From the NCBI RefSeq assembly GCF_024609245.1, contig NZ_JANJYH010000003.1, positions 1 to 64,000 on the forward strand: 64,000 bases of DNA, given 5' to 3'. Positions 34,320 through 42,937 of the stretch are shown here, piece after piece; the first letter of the stretch is position 1; each line of letters starts with the position of its first letter. Both the position numbers and the translations under genes were made by a program. Source of the stretch: Haloarchaeobius sp. FL176. GTDB lineage: Archaea; Halobacteriota; Halobacteria; Halobacteriales; Natrialbaceae. The notes below the pieces were generated by a model, which searched no databases, was not told the origin of the DNA, and saw only the letters and a list, made by a program, of their open reading frames with translations.

Positions 34320-36175
34320 GCAACGGGCCACACGCGACGGACCGCTCGGTCCCGATACTCGACCGGGTCGGTGACGCGTTCTTCGCCCTCGACGGCGACT
34401 GGCGTTTCACGTACATCAACGACCGCGCCGAATCGATGCTCAAGCGGTCGCGCCGTCAGCTCATCGGCCGGGTGATGTGGGACGAGTTCCCGGAGACGGT
34501 CGAGACGCAGTTCCCCGAGGGGTTCCATCAGGCGATGGAGACCCAGGAGCCGGTCTCCTTCGAGGTGTACCACAACCCGCTCGACACCTGGTTCGAGGCC
34601 AACGCCTACCCCTCCGAGTCGGGGCTCTCGGTGTACCTTCGCGACATCACCGACCGGAAGGAGCGCGAGAACGAACTCGCACAGCACGCCCGGGTCGTCG
34701 AGGCGGTCCACGACGGCGTGCTCACCGTCGACGACGACGACCGCATCGCCAGCGTGAACGAGGCCATCGAGGAGACCCTCGGCGCCACGCGGGACGAGCT
34801 CGTCGGCCAGCCGATCCGGCGGCTCCCCCAGCTCGCGAGCATCGACTCCGAGGGCGCGATGGCTATCGGCGAGGCCATCGGCACGCTCCAGTCCGGCGAG
34901 ACCAGCTACCAGCGCTTCGAGCTCTCCTTTACCGACGCCGGCGGCGAGGAGCGCATCGGCGAGATGCGGATGGTCCCACTCGGCGAGGGCCTCGCGAGCG
35001 TCGCGGGCGTCATCCGCGACGTGACCGAGCAACGCGAGTACGAGGAGACCGTCGACTCCCTGCACGAGGTCACTCGCTGGCTGTTCGGCGCGGAGGACGC
35101 CGCAGAGATCTGTTCCGTCGCGGTCCACGCCGCCGACGAACTGCTCGACCTGCCAATCTCGGGTGTCTGGCTCATCGACGACGAGCGTGGCTGTCTCGAC
35201 CCGATGGCGGCGACGATGGGCGCACACACCGAGCTCGGTGGCCTCCCGCAGTTCTACGAGGGCGAGGGCCTCATCTGGGACGTCTACCGCGAGGGCGAAC
35301 CGAAGATGTTCGACGACCTCACCCAGGAGCCGGGGCTCTACAACGAGGACACGCCGCTTCGCTCGGAGATCATCGTCCCCATCGGGGCCCACGGCGTCAT
35401 CATGACCGGGTCGACCCGCGTCGAGGGGTTCGACGACACGGACCTCGAGCTGGTGTCGCTGCTCGCGTCGAACACGGAGGCGGCCCTCGACCGGTCCGAC
35501 CGCGAGAAGCTGCTCCAGGACCGCAAGCAGTCCCTCGCCCGTCAGTCCGAACGGCTGCGTGCCGTCGCAGACATCCTCTCGGAGGACCTGCAGCAGCACC
35601 TCGACGACGTCGCCAGCGAGTTCGACGAGGAGAGCCACGACCCCGCGGTGGCGGAGACGCTCACCCGTGCCGAGGAGCTCGTCGACGACGTGCTGGAGTT
35701 CGCTCGCGACCAGAGCGCGATGGGGTCGCGCTCCTCGGTCGATTTCGAGAGCGCTCTCTCCGACGCGCTCGACGCGTCTGTCGCCGAGGACATGACCGTC
35801 TACCTCGAGTTCGAGGGCAGCGTCCGCGCCGAGCGTGCCCGCTTCGTCCACATGCTCGAGACGGTGTTCAACGACGTGAACACCCGTGCGAAGGGCGACG
35901 CGACGGTCCGTATCGGCCCCGTCGAGGACGACGCTACGGGCAAGCCGACGGGGTTCTACATCCTCGACGACGCCGCGGCCATCCCCGAGACCGAGTTCGA
36001 CCGTGTGTTCGAGCCCGAGACGACGACCGGCAGCGAGCGCTCCGGGCTCGGGCTCGCGGTCGCCCGCGAGATCGCCGAGGCCCACGGCTGGGAGGTCGAC
36101 GTGTCGACGGGCCAGGCTGGCGGGACGCAGTTCTCCGTGACCGGGATGGTCACGTTCGAGGTCTCACGGCAGTAA
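34316..36175 (+). CDS. PAS-PAS-GAF sensor with degenerate histidine kinase core
   Basis: The protein has 619 residues. PAS 1 spans about 10-115 (VGDAFFALDGDWRFTYIND; YLRDITDRKERE), PAS 2 about 125-240 (RIASVNEAIEETLGATRDEL), GAF about 250-400. In the HisKA-like helix the sequence ADILSEDLQQHL aligns with the canonical SxxSHDLRNPL, so Glu423 replaces the phospho-acceptor His. The N-box is eroded (VFNDVNTRAKGD) and the G1 box (DDGPG) reads LDDAAAIP; only the G2-like SERSGLGLAVAREI remains. It is probably unable to autophosphorylate and may act as a ligand-controlled scaffold or decoy for the adjacent HalX regulator. The start is GTG 34316 with an upstream purine-rich ribosome site. Confidence 0.82.
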   Translation: MSNGPHATDRSVPILDRVGDAFFALDGDWRFTYINDRAESMLKRSRRQLIGRVMWDEFPETVETQFPEGFHQAMETQEPVSFEVYHNPLDTWFEANAYPSESGLSVYLRDITDRKERENELAQHARVVEAVHDGVLTVDDDDRIASVNEAIEETLGATRDELVGQPIRRLPQLASIDSEGAMAIGEAIGTLQSGETSYQRFELSFTDAGGEERIGEMRMVPLGEGLASVAGVIRDVTEQREYEETVDSLHEVTRWLFGAEDAAEICSVAVHAADELLDLPISGVWLIDDERGCLDPMAATMGAHTELGGLPQFYEGEGLIWDVYREGEPKMFDDLTQEPGLYNEDTPLRSEIIVPIGAHGVIMTGSTRVEGFDDTDLELVSLLASNTEAALDRSDREKLLQDRKQSLARQSERLRAVADILSEDLQQHLDDVASEFDEESHDPAVAETLTRAEELVDDVLEFARDQSAMGSRSSVDFESALSDALDASVAEDMTVYLEFEGSVRAERARFVHMLETVFNDVNTRAKGDATVRIGPVEDDATGKPTGFYILDDAAAIPETEFDRVFEPETTTGSERSGLGLAVAREIAEAHGWEVDVSTGQAGGTQFSVTGMVTFEVSRQ

Positions 36176-36195
36176 GTCGGGCCGAGCGCTCGCAC

Positions 36196-36768
36196 TCAGC
36201 CGGTTCTGGAGAGGTCCTGACAGACTCGACGGTACGCGTCGTGGTTCGACAGCTCGGTGATGGTCTCGTCGATTTGGGCGCGCATCACGTTCAGCCGGTC
36301 CTCCAGCCGGGCGTACTTCTCGGAAGCCCGGAGCTCCGCCTCGGTCTTCTGGGAGTCGAGCAGCGCCTTCTTCGAGGCGAGCGCGAAGAACTGCTGTATC
36401 TGCTCGTCGTACGTCGAGCGGAGCAGGAGCTGGTCGATGGTCGAGAGCAGGGCCTCCTTCGACACGGGCTTGACGAGGTAGTCGTCGAACCCCATCTGGA
36501 TGATGTCGAAGTCGGGCTCGACCGCGGTCACCATCGCGACGCGGGTGTCGAGCTCGCGCTCGCGGATGGTCGAGAGCACCTGGTCGCCGGAGAGTCCCGG
36601 CATCCGGCGGTCGAGCAGGACGATGTCACGCGAGTCGTCCATCGCATCGAGCGCCTGGCTGCCGTTGTACGCCGTCTTCACGCTGCAGGCATCTCTGAGC
36701 CACGCGGCGTACAGGTTCGCCAGGTCGGGTTCGTCCTCGACGATGAGGACCGCGGGTGAGCCCGCCAC
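36196..36768 (-). CDS. response regulator with HalX domain (paralogue)
   Basis: The 190-residue protein has a receiver domain (VLIVEDEPDLANL; Asp53 in VLLDRRMPGLSG; DYLVKPVS) and HalX (FFALASKKALLDSQKTEAEL). It is highly similar to the protein at 7854-8459. The start is GTG 36768. The likely TATA (36822-36826) is about 55 bp upstream, leaving a leader of about 30 bases that contains an 8-codon ORF (36798-36772). It is tail-to-tail, with a 20-base gap, with the degenerate sensor kinase. Confidence 0.88.
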   Translation of the reverse strand: MAGSPAVLIVEDEPDLANLYAAWLRDACSVKTAYNGSQALDAMDDSRDIVLLDRRMPGLSGDQVLSTIRERELDTRVAMVTAVEPDFDIIQMGFDDYLVKPVSKEALLSTIDQLLLRSTYDEQIQQFFALASKKALLDSQKTEAELRASEKYARLEDRLNVMRAQIDETITELSNHDAYRRVCQDLSRTG

Positions 36769-36820
36769 GGCTCACCGACCCCCGGTGTCCGAAGACATCG
36801 TCCCCGTGTTGCCACTTGGA

Positions 36821-36827
36821 GTATATG
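36821..36827 (-). promoter_or_regulatory. TATA element of the second HalX gene
   Basis: On the minus strand the element reads CATATAC. Normal spacing places the transcript start near 36798, which is exactly the ATG of an 8-codon frame, and not near the GTG used for the regulator. Confidence 0.45.
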
Positions 36828-36914
36828 AAGATGACGGGGGAGACGGGCTGCAGCAGGCGTCGCTCGGGCCGAGCGAGACGGGTGTCGCCGATGTCGGAGT
36901 CGTGAGCCTCCCGG

Positions 36915-39128
36915 TCACCCCATGGTGTCGGCGATAACCGACCGCAGGTCCGCGATTTCGGCGGCGTCGTACGTCAGCTCGGTCCAGAACGTCGTCAGTT
37001 CGAGCCGCCCGTCGCGGGTGCCCTCGCCGATGCTGGCCACGGGTGCGACACCGACGAAGGCCTCGCGCACGGCGTCGGGGTCGGTCGTCTGGACGAGGAC
37101 GCGGCCGGGCTGTTCGTTGAACAGGAGGCCGGTCTGCTCCCGCTGGGAGCCGAGACCACCCTGCTCGGGCAGGTCGACGCGCAGGCCGGCGTCCTCGTGG
37201 ACCATCTCGGCGAGCGCGACGGCGAGGCCGCCGTGGCTCACGTCGTGGGTCGCCTGGACGTGCTCGGCGTCGGCGACGTCGGCGAGTGCCGCGACGAAGC
37301 CCGGGGAGTCCGTGGGGAGTTCCGGGAACGTGTCGGAACCACCGTTGCGAGCGAGGTACTCCGAACCGCCGAGTGGCTGCGCGCCGTCGTCGCCGCGCAG
37401 CGACCGGTCGCCGACGAGCAGGAGCTCGCCCTCCGCCGACGCGGCCAGCGGCGGTGCGTCGTAGCCGGCCTTCGTGCCGACCATCGCGACGGTCGGCGTC
37501 GGCGGGATGGGACCCGAGGGCGAGTCGTTGTACAGCGAGACGTTGCCGCCGACGACCGGGACCGAGAGGTCGTCACACATGTCCGCGAGCCCGTCGACGA
37601 TTCCCTTGAACCCGCCGTAGACGTCGGGCTTCTCCGGGTTGCCGCCGTTCAGGCAGTCCACCGCGGCGAGCGGCGTCGCACCTTTCGCGGCGAGATTGGT
37701 CGCGTTTTCCAGCGCGACGGCACGAGCCCCGTCGTAGGGCGCACACTCCGTCCAGAGCGGGTCCGCGCCGGCCGAGATAGCGAGTCCGGTGCCGACGCCG
37801 TCGTCGCCCTCGGTCTCGCGGACCGCGACGAGCGCCGCGTCGTCGCCGGGGCGGACGCTCGTCCGGACGCCGACCTCGTGGTCGTACTGGCGGGAGACCC
37901 AGCGCTTGGAGGCGGTCGTCGGGCTTCCGACGACCGATTCGAACGCTTCCGCGAGCGGCACGTCGGGCCGGTCGACCGCGGGTTCGGCCGGCTCCTCGGC
38001 CGGCAGGTCGTTCATCGGCGCGCCGTCGCCCAGGAACTCGGCGGGTGCGTCGACGACCGTCTCGCGCTCGCCGTCCTCGCCCTCGAACGTGCAGACGTAG
38101 TTGCCGTCGGTGACCTCGCCGATGACCGAGCAGCCGAGGTCGAAGCGGTCGGCGACCGCCTGAACTCTGTCCACGTCCTCGGGGCGGACCTCGTAACACA
38201 TCCGCTCCTGGGACTCGGCGAGCAGGATCTCCAGTGCGTTCATGTTGGGTTCGCGCTGGTGGACCCGGTCGAGTTCGATCTCGGCACCGAGACCGCCCTT
38301 CGCGACGAGTTCGGACGACGCACCCCCGAGGCCCGCCGCGCCGAGGTCGCGCGCGGACTGGACGAGGTTCTCCTCGACGAGCACCTCGTTGGCCTCGATG
38401 AGCAGCTTCTCGGAGTACGGGTCACCCACCTGCACGGCGGGGCGGTCCTCGGTCTCGGCGTCCTCGCTCAGGTCCTCGCTGGCGAAGGACGCACCGCCGA
38501 GCCCGTCGCGCCCGGTCGCGTTCCCGACGAGGAGGAGCTTGTTGCCCGGTTCCTGTGCCTCCGCGGTGACCATCCGGTCCGCGTCGGTGAGGCCGACGCA
38601 GGCGACGTTGACGAGGGGGTTGCCCTCGTAGTCGGGGTGGAAGTCGACGCTGCCGGCGACCGTGGGGACGCCGATGCAGTTGCCGTAGTGGCTGATGCCC
38701 TCGACGACGCCCTCGAACAGGTACCGGGAGTGCTCGCGGTCGAACTCACCGAAGTAGAGGGAGTCGGCGAGCGCGATGGGGTACGCGCCCATCGACATCG
38801 TGTCGCGAACGATGCCGCCGACGCCGGTCGCCGCGCCGTCGAACGGGTCGACGTAGGAGGGGTGGTTGTGGCTCTCGACGCCCAGCGTGATGTACGTGTC
38901 CGAGTAGCCGTCGCCCGAGGGCTCGGGCAGGGCGACGACGGCGGCGTCGTCGCCGGGGCCGACGACGACCTGGTCACCCTCGGCGTCGAACGCACCGAGC
39001 AGGGGTCGGGAGGAGCGGTACGCGCAGTGTTCGCTCCAGAGGTTCTCGAAGAGCGCGGCCTCCGCCGGTGTGGGGTCGCGCCCGAGTTCGTCCACAACGA
39101 GTTCGCGGTCGGAGTCGGCGAGGCTCAT
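36915..39128 (-). CDS. purL: phosphoribosylformylglycinamidine synthase subunit PurL
   Basis: The 737-residue protein is the small-type PurL that works with PurQ and PurS to convert FGAR to FGAM in purine synthesis, using ATP. Visible blocks: [15 protein letters not shown] near residue 30, [52 protein letters not shown], and in the second half VGGNVSLYN and [17 protein letters not shown]. Length and all blocks are typical. TATA-like GCATAAACC lies about 26 bp before the ATG. purQ and purS are not in the window. It is divergent from the PHP gene. Confidence 0.95.
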   Translation of the reverse strand: MSLADSDRELVVDELGRDPTPAEAALFENLWSEHCAYRSSRPLLGAFDAEGDQVVVGPGDDAAVVALPEPSGDGYSDTYITLGVESHNHPSYVDPFDGAATGVGGIVRDTMSMGAYPIALADSLYFGEFDREHSRYLFEGVVEGISHYGNCIGVPTVAGSVDFHPDYEGNPLVNVACVGLTDADRMVTAEAQEPGNKLLLVGNATGRDGLGGASFASEDLSEDAETEDRPAVQVGDPYSEKLLIEANEVLVEENLVQSARDLGAAGLGGASSELVAKGGLGAEIELDRVHQREPNMNALEILLAESQERMCYEVRPEDVDRVQAVADRFDLGCSVIGEVTDGNYVCTFEGEDGERETVVDAPAEFLGDGAPMNDLPAEEPAEPAVDRPDVPLAEAFESVVGSPTTASKRWVSRQYDHEVGVRTSVRPGDDAALVAVRETEGDDGVGTGLAISAGADPLWTECAPYDGARAVALENATNLAAKGATPLAAVDCLNGGNPEKPDVYGGFKGIVDGLADMCDDLSVPVVGGNVSLYNDSPSGPIPPTPTVAMVGTKAGYDAPPLAASAEGELLLVGDRSLRGDDGAQPLGGSEYLARNGGSDTFPELPTDSPGFVAALADVADAEHVQATHDVSHGGLAVALAEMVHEDAGLRVDLPEQGGLGSQREQTGLLFNEQPGRVLVQTTDPDAVREAFVGVAPVASIGEGTRDGRLELTTFWTELTYDAAEIADLRSVIADTMG

Positions 39129-39306
39129 TCATCCTCATGTCGATACCCGGGCGGTTTATGCGTTTCTATGCGCACGTTCGTGAACACTCTACCGTGCCGT
39201 GTTGCCCTCCTGCCGGGCGGGGCACCACAGAACCGGTCTGGCCCGTGCCAGGGTACCCGGGCGACGTACCGAGGCGCTTTTAGCCCTGCCACCGGTAACT
39301 CAGCGC

Positions 39307-39993
39307 GTGCTATCGGTCGAGTTGCACTGCCACTCGTCGCTCTCGTACGACGGCCGTGACCCTGTCGAGTTACTCCTCGGACAGGCCGAGGCCGTCGGGC
39401 TCGACGCGCTGGCGGTGACCGACCACGACGAGATCGACGCCAGCCTCGACGCCGCCGAGAAGGCCGCGGAGTACGGGCTGCTGGGCATCCCCGGCATGGA
39501 GGTGACGAGCGCGGACGGCCACATCCTCGCGCTGGGCGTCGAGGAACTCGTTCCCGAGGGTCGGCCCTTCGCCGAGACCCTCGACATCATCAGGGACCTC
39601 GGCGGTATCGCCGTCGTCCCCCACCCGTTCCAGGAGTCCAGAAGCGGCGTCATGGAGAACATCACCCGCGCCGAGCTGGCGACCGCCGACGCCATCGAGG
39701 TGTACAACTCGCGGCTCCTCACGGGGCGCTCGAACCGTCAGGCCGAGCGCTTCGCCCGGGAGTACCGACTGCCGATGACCGCCGGGAGCGACGCCCACAT
39801 CAGCGAGATGGTCGGACAGGCTGTCACCCGCGTCGACACGGACGAACCCACGGTCGAGGAGGTGCTCGACGCCATCCGCGAGGGTCGGACGACCGTCGAG
39901 GGCCGCCGGACGCCGTGGCGGATCAGCTTCCGGCAGGCCGCCGGCGGGGCCAAGCGGCGCGTGAAGAACCGGATGCACGAGTTCCTGCCGTGA
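39307..39993 (+). CDS. PHP-domain phosphoesterase
   Basis: The 228-residue protein has the four PHP metal motifs: ELHCHSSLSYDG at the N-terminus, VTDHDEIDA, GMEVTSADGHILALGV and MTAGSDAHISEMVG, with the His in VVPHPFQE between. It probably hydrolyses a phosphoester with a trinuclear metal site; relatives include histidinol phosphatase and nucleases acting on RNA ends or 3',5'-bisphosphates. The start is GTG 39307, with GCTTTTAGCC about 27 bp upstream. The following gene starts within its stop codon (GTGA overlap), implying a two-gene operon. Confidence 0.85.
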   Translation: MLSVELHCHSSLSYDGRDPVELLLGQAEAVGLDALAVTDHDEIDASLDAAEKAAEYGLLGIPGMEVTSADGHILALGVEELVPEGRPFAETLDIIRDLGGIAVVPHPFQESRSGVMENITRAELATADAIEVYNSRLLTGRSNRQAERFAREYRLPMTAGSDAHISEMVGQAVTRVDTDEPTVEEVLDAIREGRTTVEGRRTPWRISFRQAAGGAKRRVKNRMHEFLP

Positions 39994-41105
39994 CACTCGA
40001 CGGTACCGACGCCGCGACGGTCCGCCACGCCGTCGAGACCGGTGACCCGCTCCCCGGGACGGCGGGCTTCGCCGGCGAGCTCGACGGTGCGCTCGTGCGT
40101 GACGTTCTCGGCCGGCGACCGGTCTTCGTCGACGAGTCCGACGACGGGAGCGACGCCAGCGACGACGCACCGCGCTGGTCGTTCGATCCGACTGACCTCG
40201 ATTCGCCGCGGAGCCTGCCCGCCGGCGTCCGACGGACCGTCGACGGACGGGAGACGCAGGCGTGGTCACTCCCCGACCCCGGACCGACGACCGAGACCGA
40301 CGCGGCCGTCGCCGACCTCCGCGACGCCATCCGGGAGAGCGCGGCGGCGCTCCCGGACGCGCCGCTCGCGGTCGCCTTCTCCGGCGGCGTGGACTCCGCG
40401 CTCGTCGCCGCGCTCGTCGACGGTCCCTGCTACGTCGCGGGTTTCCCCGACAGCCACGACGTCGAGGCCGCACGTTCGGCCGCCGACGCGATGGACGTCG
40501 ACCTCACCGTCGTCGAACTCACCCACGACGCCATCGAGCGGGCGGTGCCCGAAATCGTCGCGGCGACGGGCCGCACGAACGCGATGGACGTGCAGATATC
40601 GCTCCCCCTCTACCTCGTCGCCGAGCGCGTCGCCGCCGACGGCTACGACCACCTCGCGGTCGGCCAGGGCGCGGACGAGCTGTTCGGCGGCTACGCCAAG
40701 GTCGCGAAGGCCCCGGAGGACCCCCGCGTCGAGGCCGAGACGGTCCGTGGCGCGGTCCGCGAGATGGTCCAGGGCCTGCCCGACCAGCTCGAACGCGACG
40801 TGCTTTCCCTGCGAGGGGCCGGCGTGGAGCCGGTCGCGCCCCTGCTCCACGATGCCGTCGTCGAGGCCGCGCTGCCGCTGCCCGCCGAGTTGCTCGTGGA
40901 CGACACCGGCACCCGGAAGCGCGCGCTCCGACTCGCCGCGCGTGAGTGGATTCCGGAACACGTCGCCGACCGGGACAAGAAGGCCGTGCAGTACGGCAGT
41001 CTGGCGTCCCGCGAGCTCGACCGGCTGGCTCGGCAGGACGGCTACAAGCGCCGGATGGACGACCACGTAACGAAATACGTGGAGTCGCTGGTTTCGAACG
41101 AGTAG
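39990..41105 (+). CDS. asparagine synthase-like ATP-dependent amidating protein
   Basis: The 371-residue protein has a PP-loop ATP pyrophosphatase domain: VAFSGGVDSALVAAL near residue 120, GFPDSHDVEAARSAA, VGQGADELFGGYAKV, and the C-terminal ADRDKKAVQYGSL block of asparagine synthetase. The first ~100 residues keep vestiges of the class II glutaminase domain (LVRDVLGRRPVFVDES; SLPAGVRRTV) but the catalytic N-terminal Cys is absent. It would then use ammonia rather than glutamine, or a different acceptor. GTG 39990 overlaps the PHP stop, so translation is coupled. The substrate is unknown. Confidence 0.8.
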   Translation: MTLDGTDAATVRHAVETGDPLPGTAGFAGELDGALVRDVLGRRPVFVDESDDGSDASDDAPRWSFDPTDLDSPRSLPAGVRRTVDGRETQAWSLPDPGPTTETDAAVADLRDAIRESAAALPDAPLAVAFSGGVDSALVAALVDGPCYVAGFPDSHDVEAARSAADAMDVDLTVVELTHDAIERAVPEIVAATGRTNAMDVQISLPLYLVAERVAADGYDHLAVGQGADELFGGYAKVAKAPEDPRVEAETVRGAVREMVQGLPDQLERDVLSLRGAGVEPVAPLLHDAVVEAALPLPAELLVDDTGTRKRALRLAAREWIPEHVADRDKKAVQYGSLASRELDRLARQDGYKRRMDDHVTKYVESLVSNE

Positions 41106-41191
41106 AACGGATTCTGTGGGCCGAGTGCCCTGTGAGATCATACTCTGAACAGCTAGGAGACTCGTTCGTCGGCGAGAACAACTGGAACCGA

Positions 41192-41300
41192 GAACTGCTA
41201 GAAAGCCCCGAGTCTCTCGGCCCTTTCAGTCCCACCCGACCGCACCGCACCTCACTCCTCCCCAGCCGCCTGCGACGCTCGCTCCGAACCGCGCACCGTT
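41192..41300 (+). repeat. dispersed structured repeat, copy A (short stem)
   Basis: GAACTGCTAGAAAGCCCC 41192-41209, a 5-bp stem CCGAG/CTCGG (41208-41212, 41216-41220) with a 3-base loop, then CCCTTTCAGTCCCACCC 41221-41237 and the shared tail ACCGCACCGCACCTCAC...CTCCCCAGCC. The same conserved blocks occur at 52556-52700 and, inverted, at 52865-53054 with different, longer stems. Confidence 0.75.
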
Positions 41301-41349
41301 CGCCTGGCCGCACGCCACCCGGCTGGTCGGTCGTCGATGTAGGCCGAGA

Positions 41350-41368
41350 GTTTACAATAAGTGTAAAC
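41350..41368. promoter_or_regulatory. 7-bp palindrome GTTTACA/TGTAAAC
   Basis: GTTTACA 41350-41356, spacer ATAAG, TGTAAAC 41362-41368. The symmetric A/T-rich form and size suit an operator of a dimeric HTH protein. It lies upstream of the lipoprotein gene by about 400 bp and is not attached to a recognisable promoter, so it may belong to a lost gene. Confidence 0.4.
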
Positions 41369-41397
41369 TTCAGCCCGAGGAGGAAGCGGTAGCCCGA

Positions 41398-41722
41398 TTT
41401 GGCTCTGTAGTTTCGCTAGACGCGACGGCGACGGCTACGCTATCTCGGTAGAAAGCGGAGAGGTAGATTAGTGTCACATCCGAATTCGGTCTCTTCACAC
41501 GTGTTACGTTCGATAAGGCTAAATCAGCTGTCGCTAACCCAGACGAACCCGCCGACCTCAGCGGGAGAGGCGGGTTCGCCGAATGGGCGATGCTCACCTT
41601 GCACCCACTTCGCATTGGCTCGAATTCCGCGAAATGCTGCTCAAAGCGACTGTCTACAACCTTGGCCGGAGCGTCCGATTTGCGTAAAATCGACCGCTGT
41701 GTACCGAAACTACAGAGCCAAA
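41398..41722. mobile_element. 325-bp segment with 18-bp terminal inverted repeats, IS remnant or MITE
   Basis: TTTGGCTCTGTAGTTTCG 41398-41415 is repeated exactly in inverse at 41705-41722. GGCTCTGTAG-type termini are seen on haloarchaeal IS5-group elements (from memory). Inside, the + frame around 41521-41620 (PDEPADLSGRGGFAEWAML) resembles the start of such transposases but is not intact. No direct target duplication is evident: the flanks next to GGCTC/GAGCC are TTT and AAA, part of the repeat. Confidence 0.5.
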
Positions 41723-41761
41723 CGTATAATTGCGCGCAGTCTGACAGTCGAAGAGAGAGCC

Positions 41762-42223
41762 TTGATCAACCGTCGGGCGGTGCTCAGGACGGTCTGTGGA
41801 GTCGCCGCGGTAGCCACAGCTGGATGCAGTCGATCTCGCTCCGCTCGACTCTCATTAGGACTGATTCGAGTGGTGAACCTGACGGGCGCGTCGCTGGACG
41901 TGCAACTCAGCCTCACGCCGAGAGGTGACGAGACAGAGCTGCAGCGGCAAGACACACTCGCTGAGAAAGGGAGTAGCGGTGAGGGTGCGGCAGACCAGTT
42001 GGTCTATCGGCCAGATTCCAGACCGAGAGTCTCCGATTACGATTACGCACTCGCGATCGACGGCGAACTGGGACACGATATCAGCGGGACGAATATCGTC
42101 GAGAGTATCACGAGAGAGTACGATGGCGACAGCTGTCTGGTGCTCCACTACTTTATCAACGAGCCTGCCGATACTGTCGCGTACTCCCACGAGCTGTACC
42201 CGGCGTGTGACCTGCCGGAGTGA
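41762..42223 (+). CDS. small lipoprotein, unknown function
   Basis: The protein has 153 residues from TTG 41762: INRRAVLRTVCGVAAVATAGC is a typical haloarchaeal Tat-like lipoprotein signal, with Arg-Arg and lipobox ATAGC. The mature part is beta-rich with an acidic, Ser-rich composition and a C-terminal Cys in ELYPACDLPE. The frame is open further upstream without signal-like sequence, which supports the internal TTG. TATA-like GTATAATT (near 41724-41731) lies at the right edge of the inverted-repeat segment, so the promoter may derive from that element. Composition is less G/C-rich than core genes. Confidence 0.6.
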   Translation: MINRRAVLRTVCGVAAVATAGCSRSRSARLSLGLIRVVNLTGASLDVQLSLTPRGDETELQRQDTLAEKGSSGEGAADQLVYRPDSRPRVSDYDYALAIDGELGHDISGTNIVESITREYDGDSCLVLHYFINEPADTVAYSHELYPACDLPE

Positions 42224-42937
42224 CCCCGTCTCGATCCCCGTCAGAATTGAAGGACCCGCGGTGGGACCGCAACGCCGTCTTCGAGTCAGTTCGCTTCAGT
42301 CGTCGTAGGACTCGTGCTGGCCGCGTCGTCCCGAAGCCGATCTCGGATACGGGCTCGCCGAAAGCGCCGCCGCCGAAGCTCCCATCGACGTTGACGTGGC
42401 CCTCCCACGGTGTCTCGCCCATCTTCAGTGTCGCCCGCTGGTAGTGCGAGAGCTGGTCCGTCGATTCCCGGTGGGGTAAGTAGCCCCCGAATGAATCCTC
42501 GTGGACGCGTCGATACTTGAATCCGCGGTCCAATTGCGTCTTCCCTGTGCCTTTCTTCAGGGAATTCGCGATATTGTCGGGGAGAGGACTGCCCCGGCGA
42601 CAATTCCGGTCCAAGGATTGCTGGAACTCAGCGCGGTCATCGCCGTCACACTCGTACCGAAGACGGGCTCGACCCAGCCGGGGAGAGTCGGTTCGCCATT
42701 GGTACTGGCATTCTCGCTGCACCCACGGAAACCCTCATCGGGGGTCGGGGAGATCAACGGGCTACCACTCGGACCAATTGGGGACTACCGAGTCGCGTCT
42801 AGTGAAACGACAGGGACCCCGATTTAGTCCTCGCGTGTTCACCGGCCGAGTCGGTGGTCGTGGACTCGTCGAACGGTCACGGTCGCTTCCGCGGACCGAA
42901 CGTCTTTACTCGCGTGGGCCGCCAGTTCGAACGACGA
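42224..42937. pseudogene. decayed coding sequence(s), minus-strand remnant
   Basis: On the minus strand a frame between about 42300 and 42610 has plausible protein sequence (KTQLDRGFKYRRVHEDSF; HVNVDGSFGGGAFGEPVS), but its ends run into unrelated Arg/Ser-rich shadow sequence and no start fits. I recognise no family. A + strand patch near 42655-42730 is loosely similar to the transposase-like patch at 41540-41610. This looks like a remnant of horizontally acquired genes. Confidence 0.35.

Larger units (their letters stand above)
41106..41761. other. accessory intergenic region with repeat, palindrome and inverted-repeat segment
   Basis: It contains a copy of a dispersed structured repeat (41192-41300), a palindrome (41350-41368) and a segment bounded by 18-bp inverted repeats (41398-41722). 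Base composition turns more A/T-rich after 41340. No intact gene is seen; a frame around 41521-41680 reads like the N-terminal part of an IS transposase. Confidence 0.6.
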
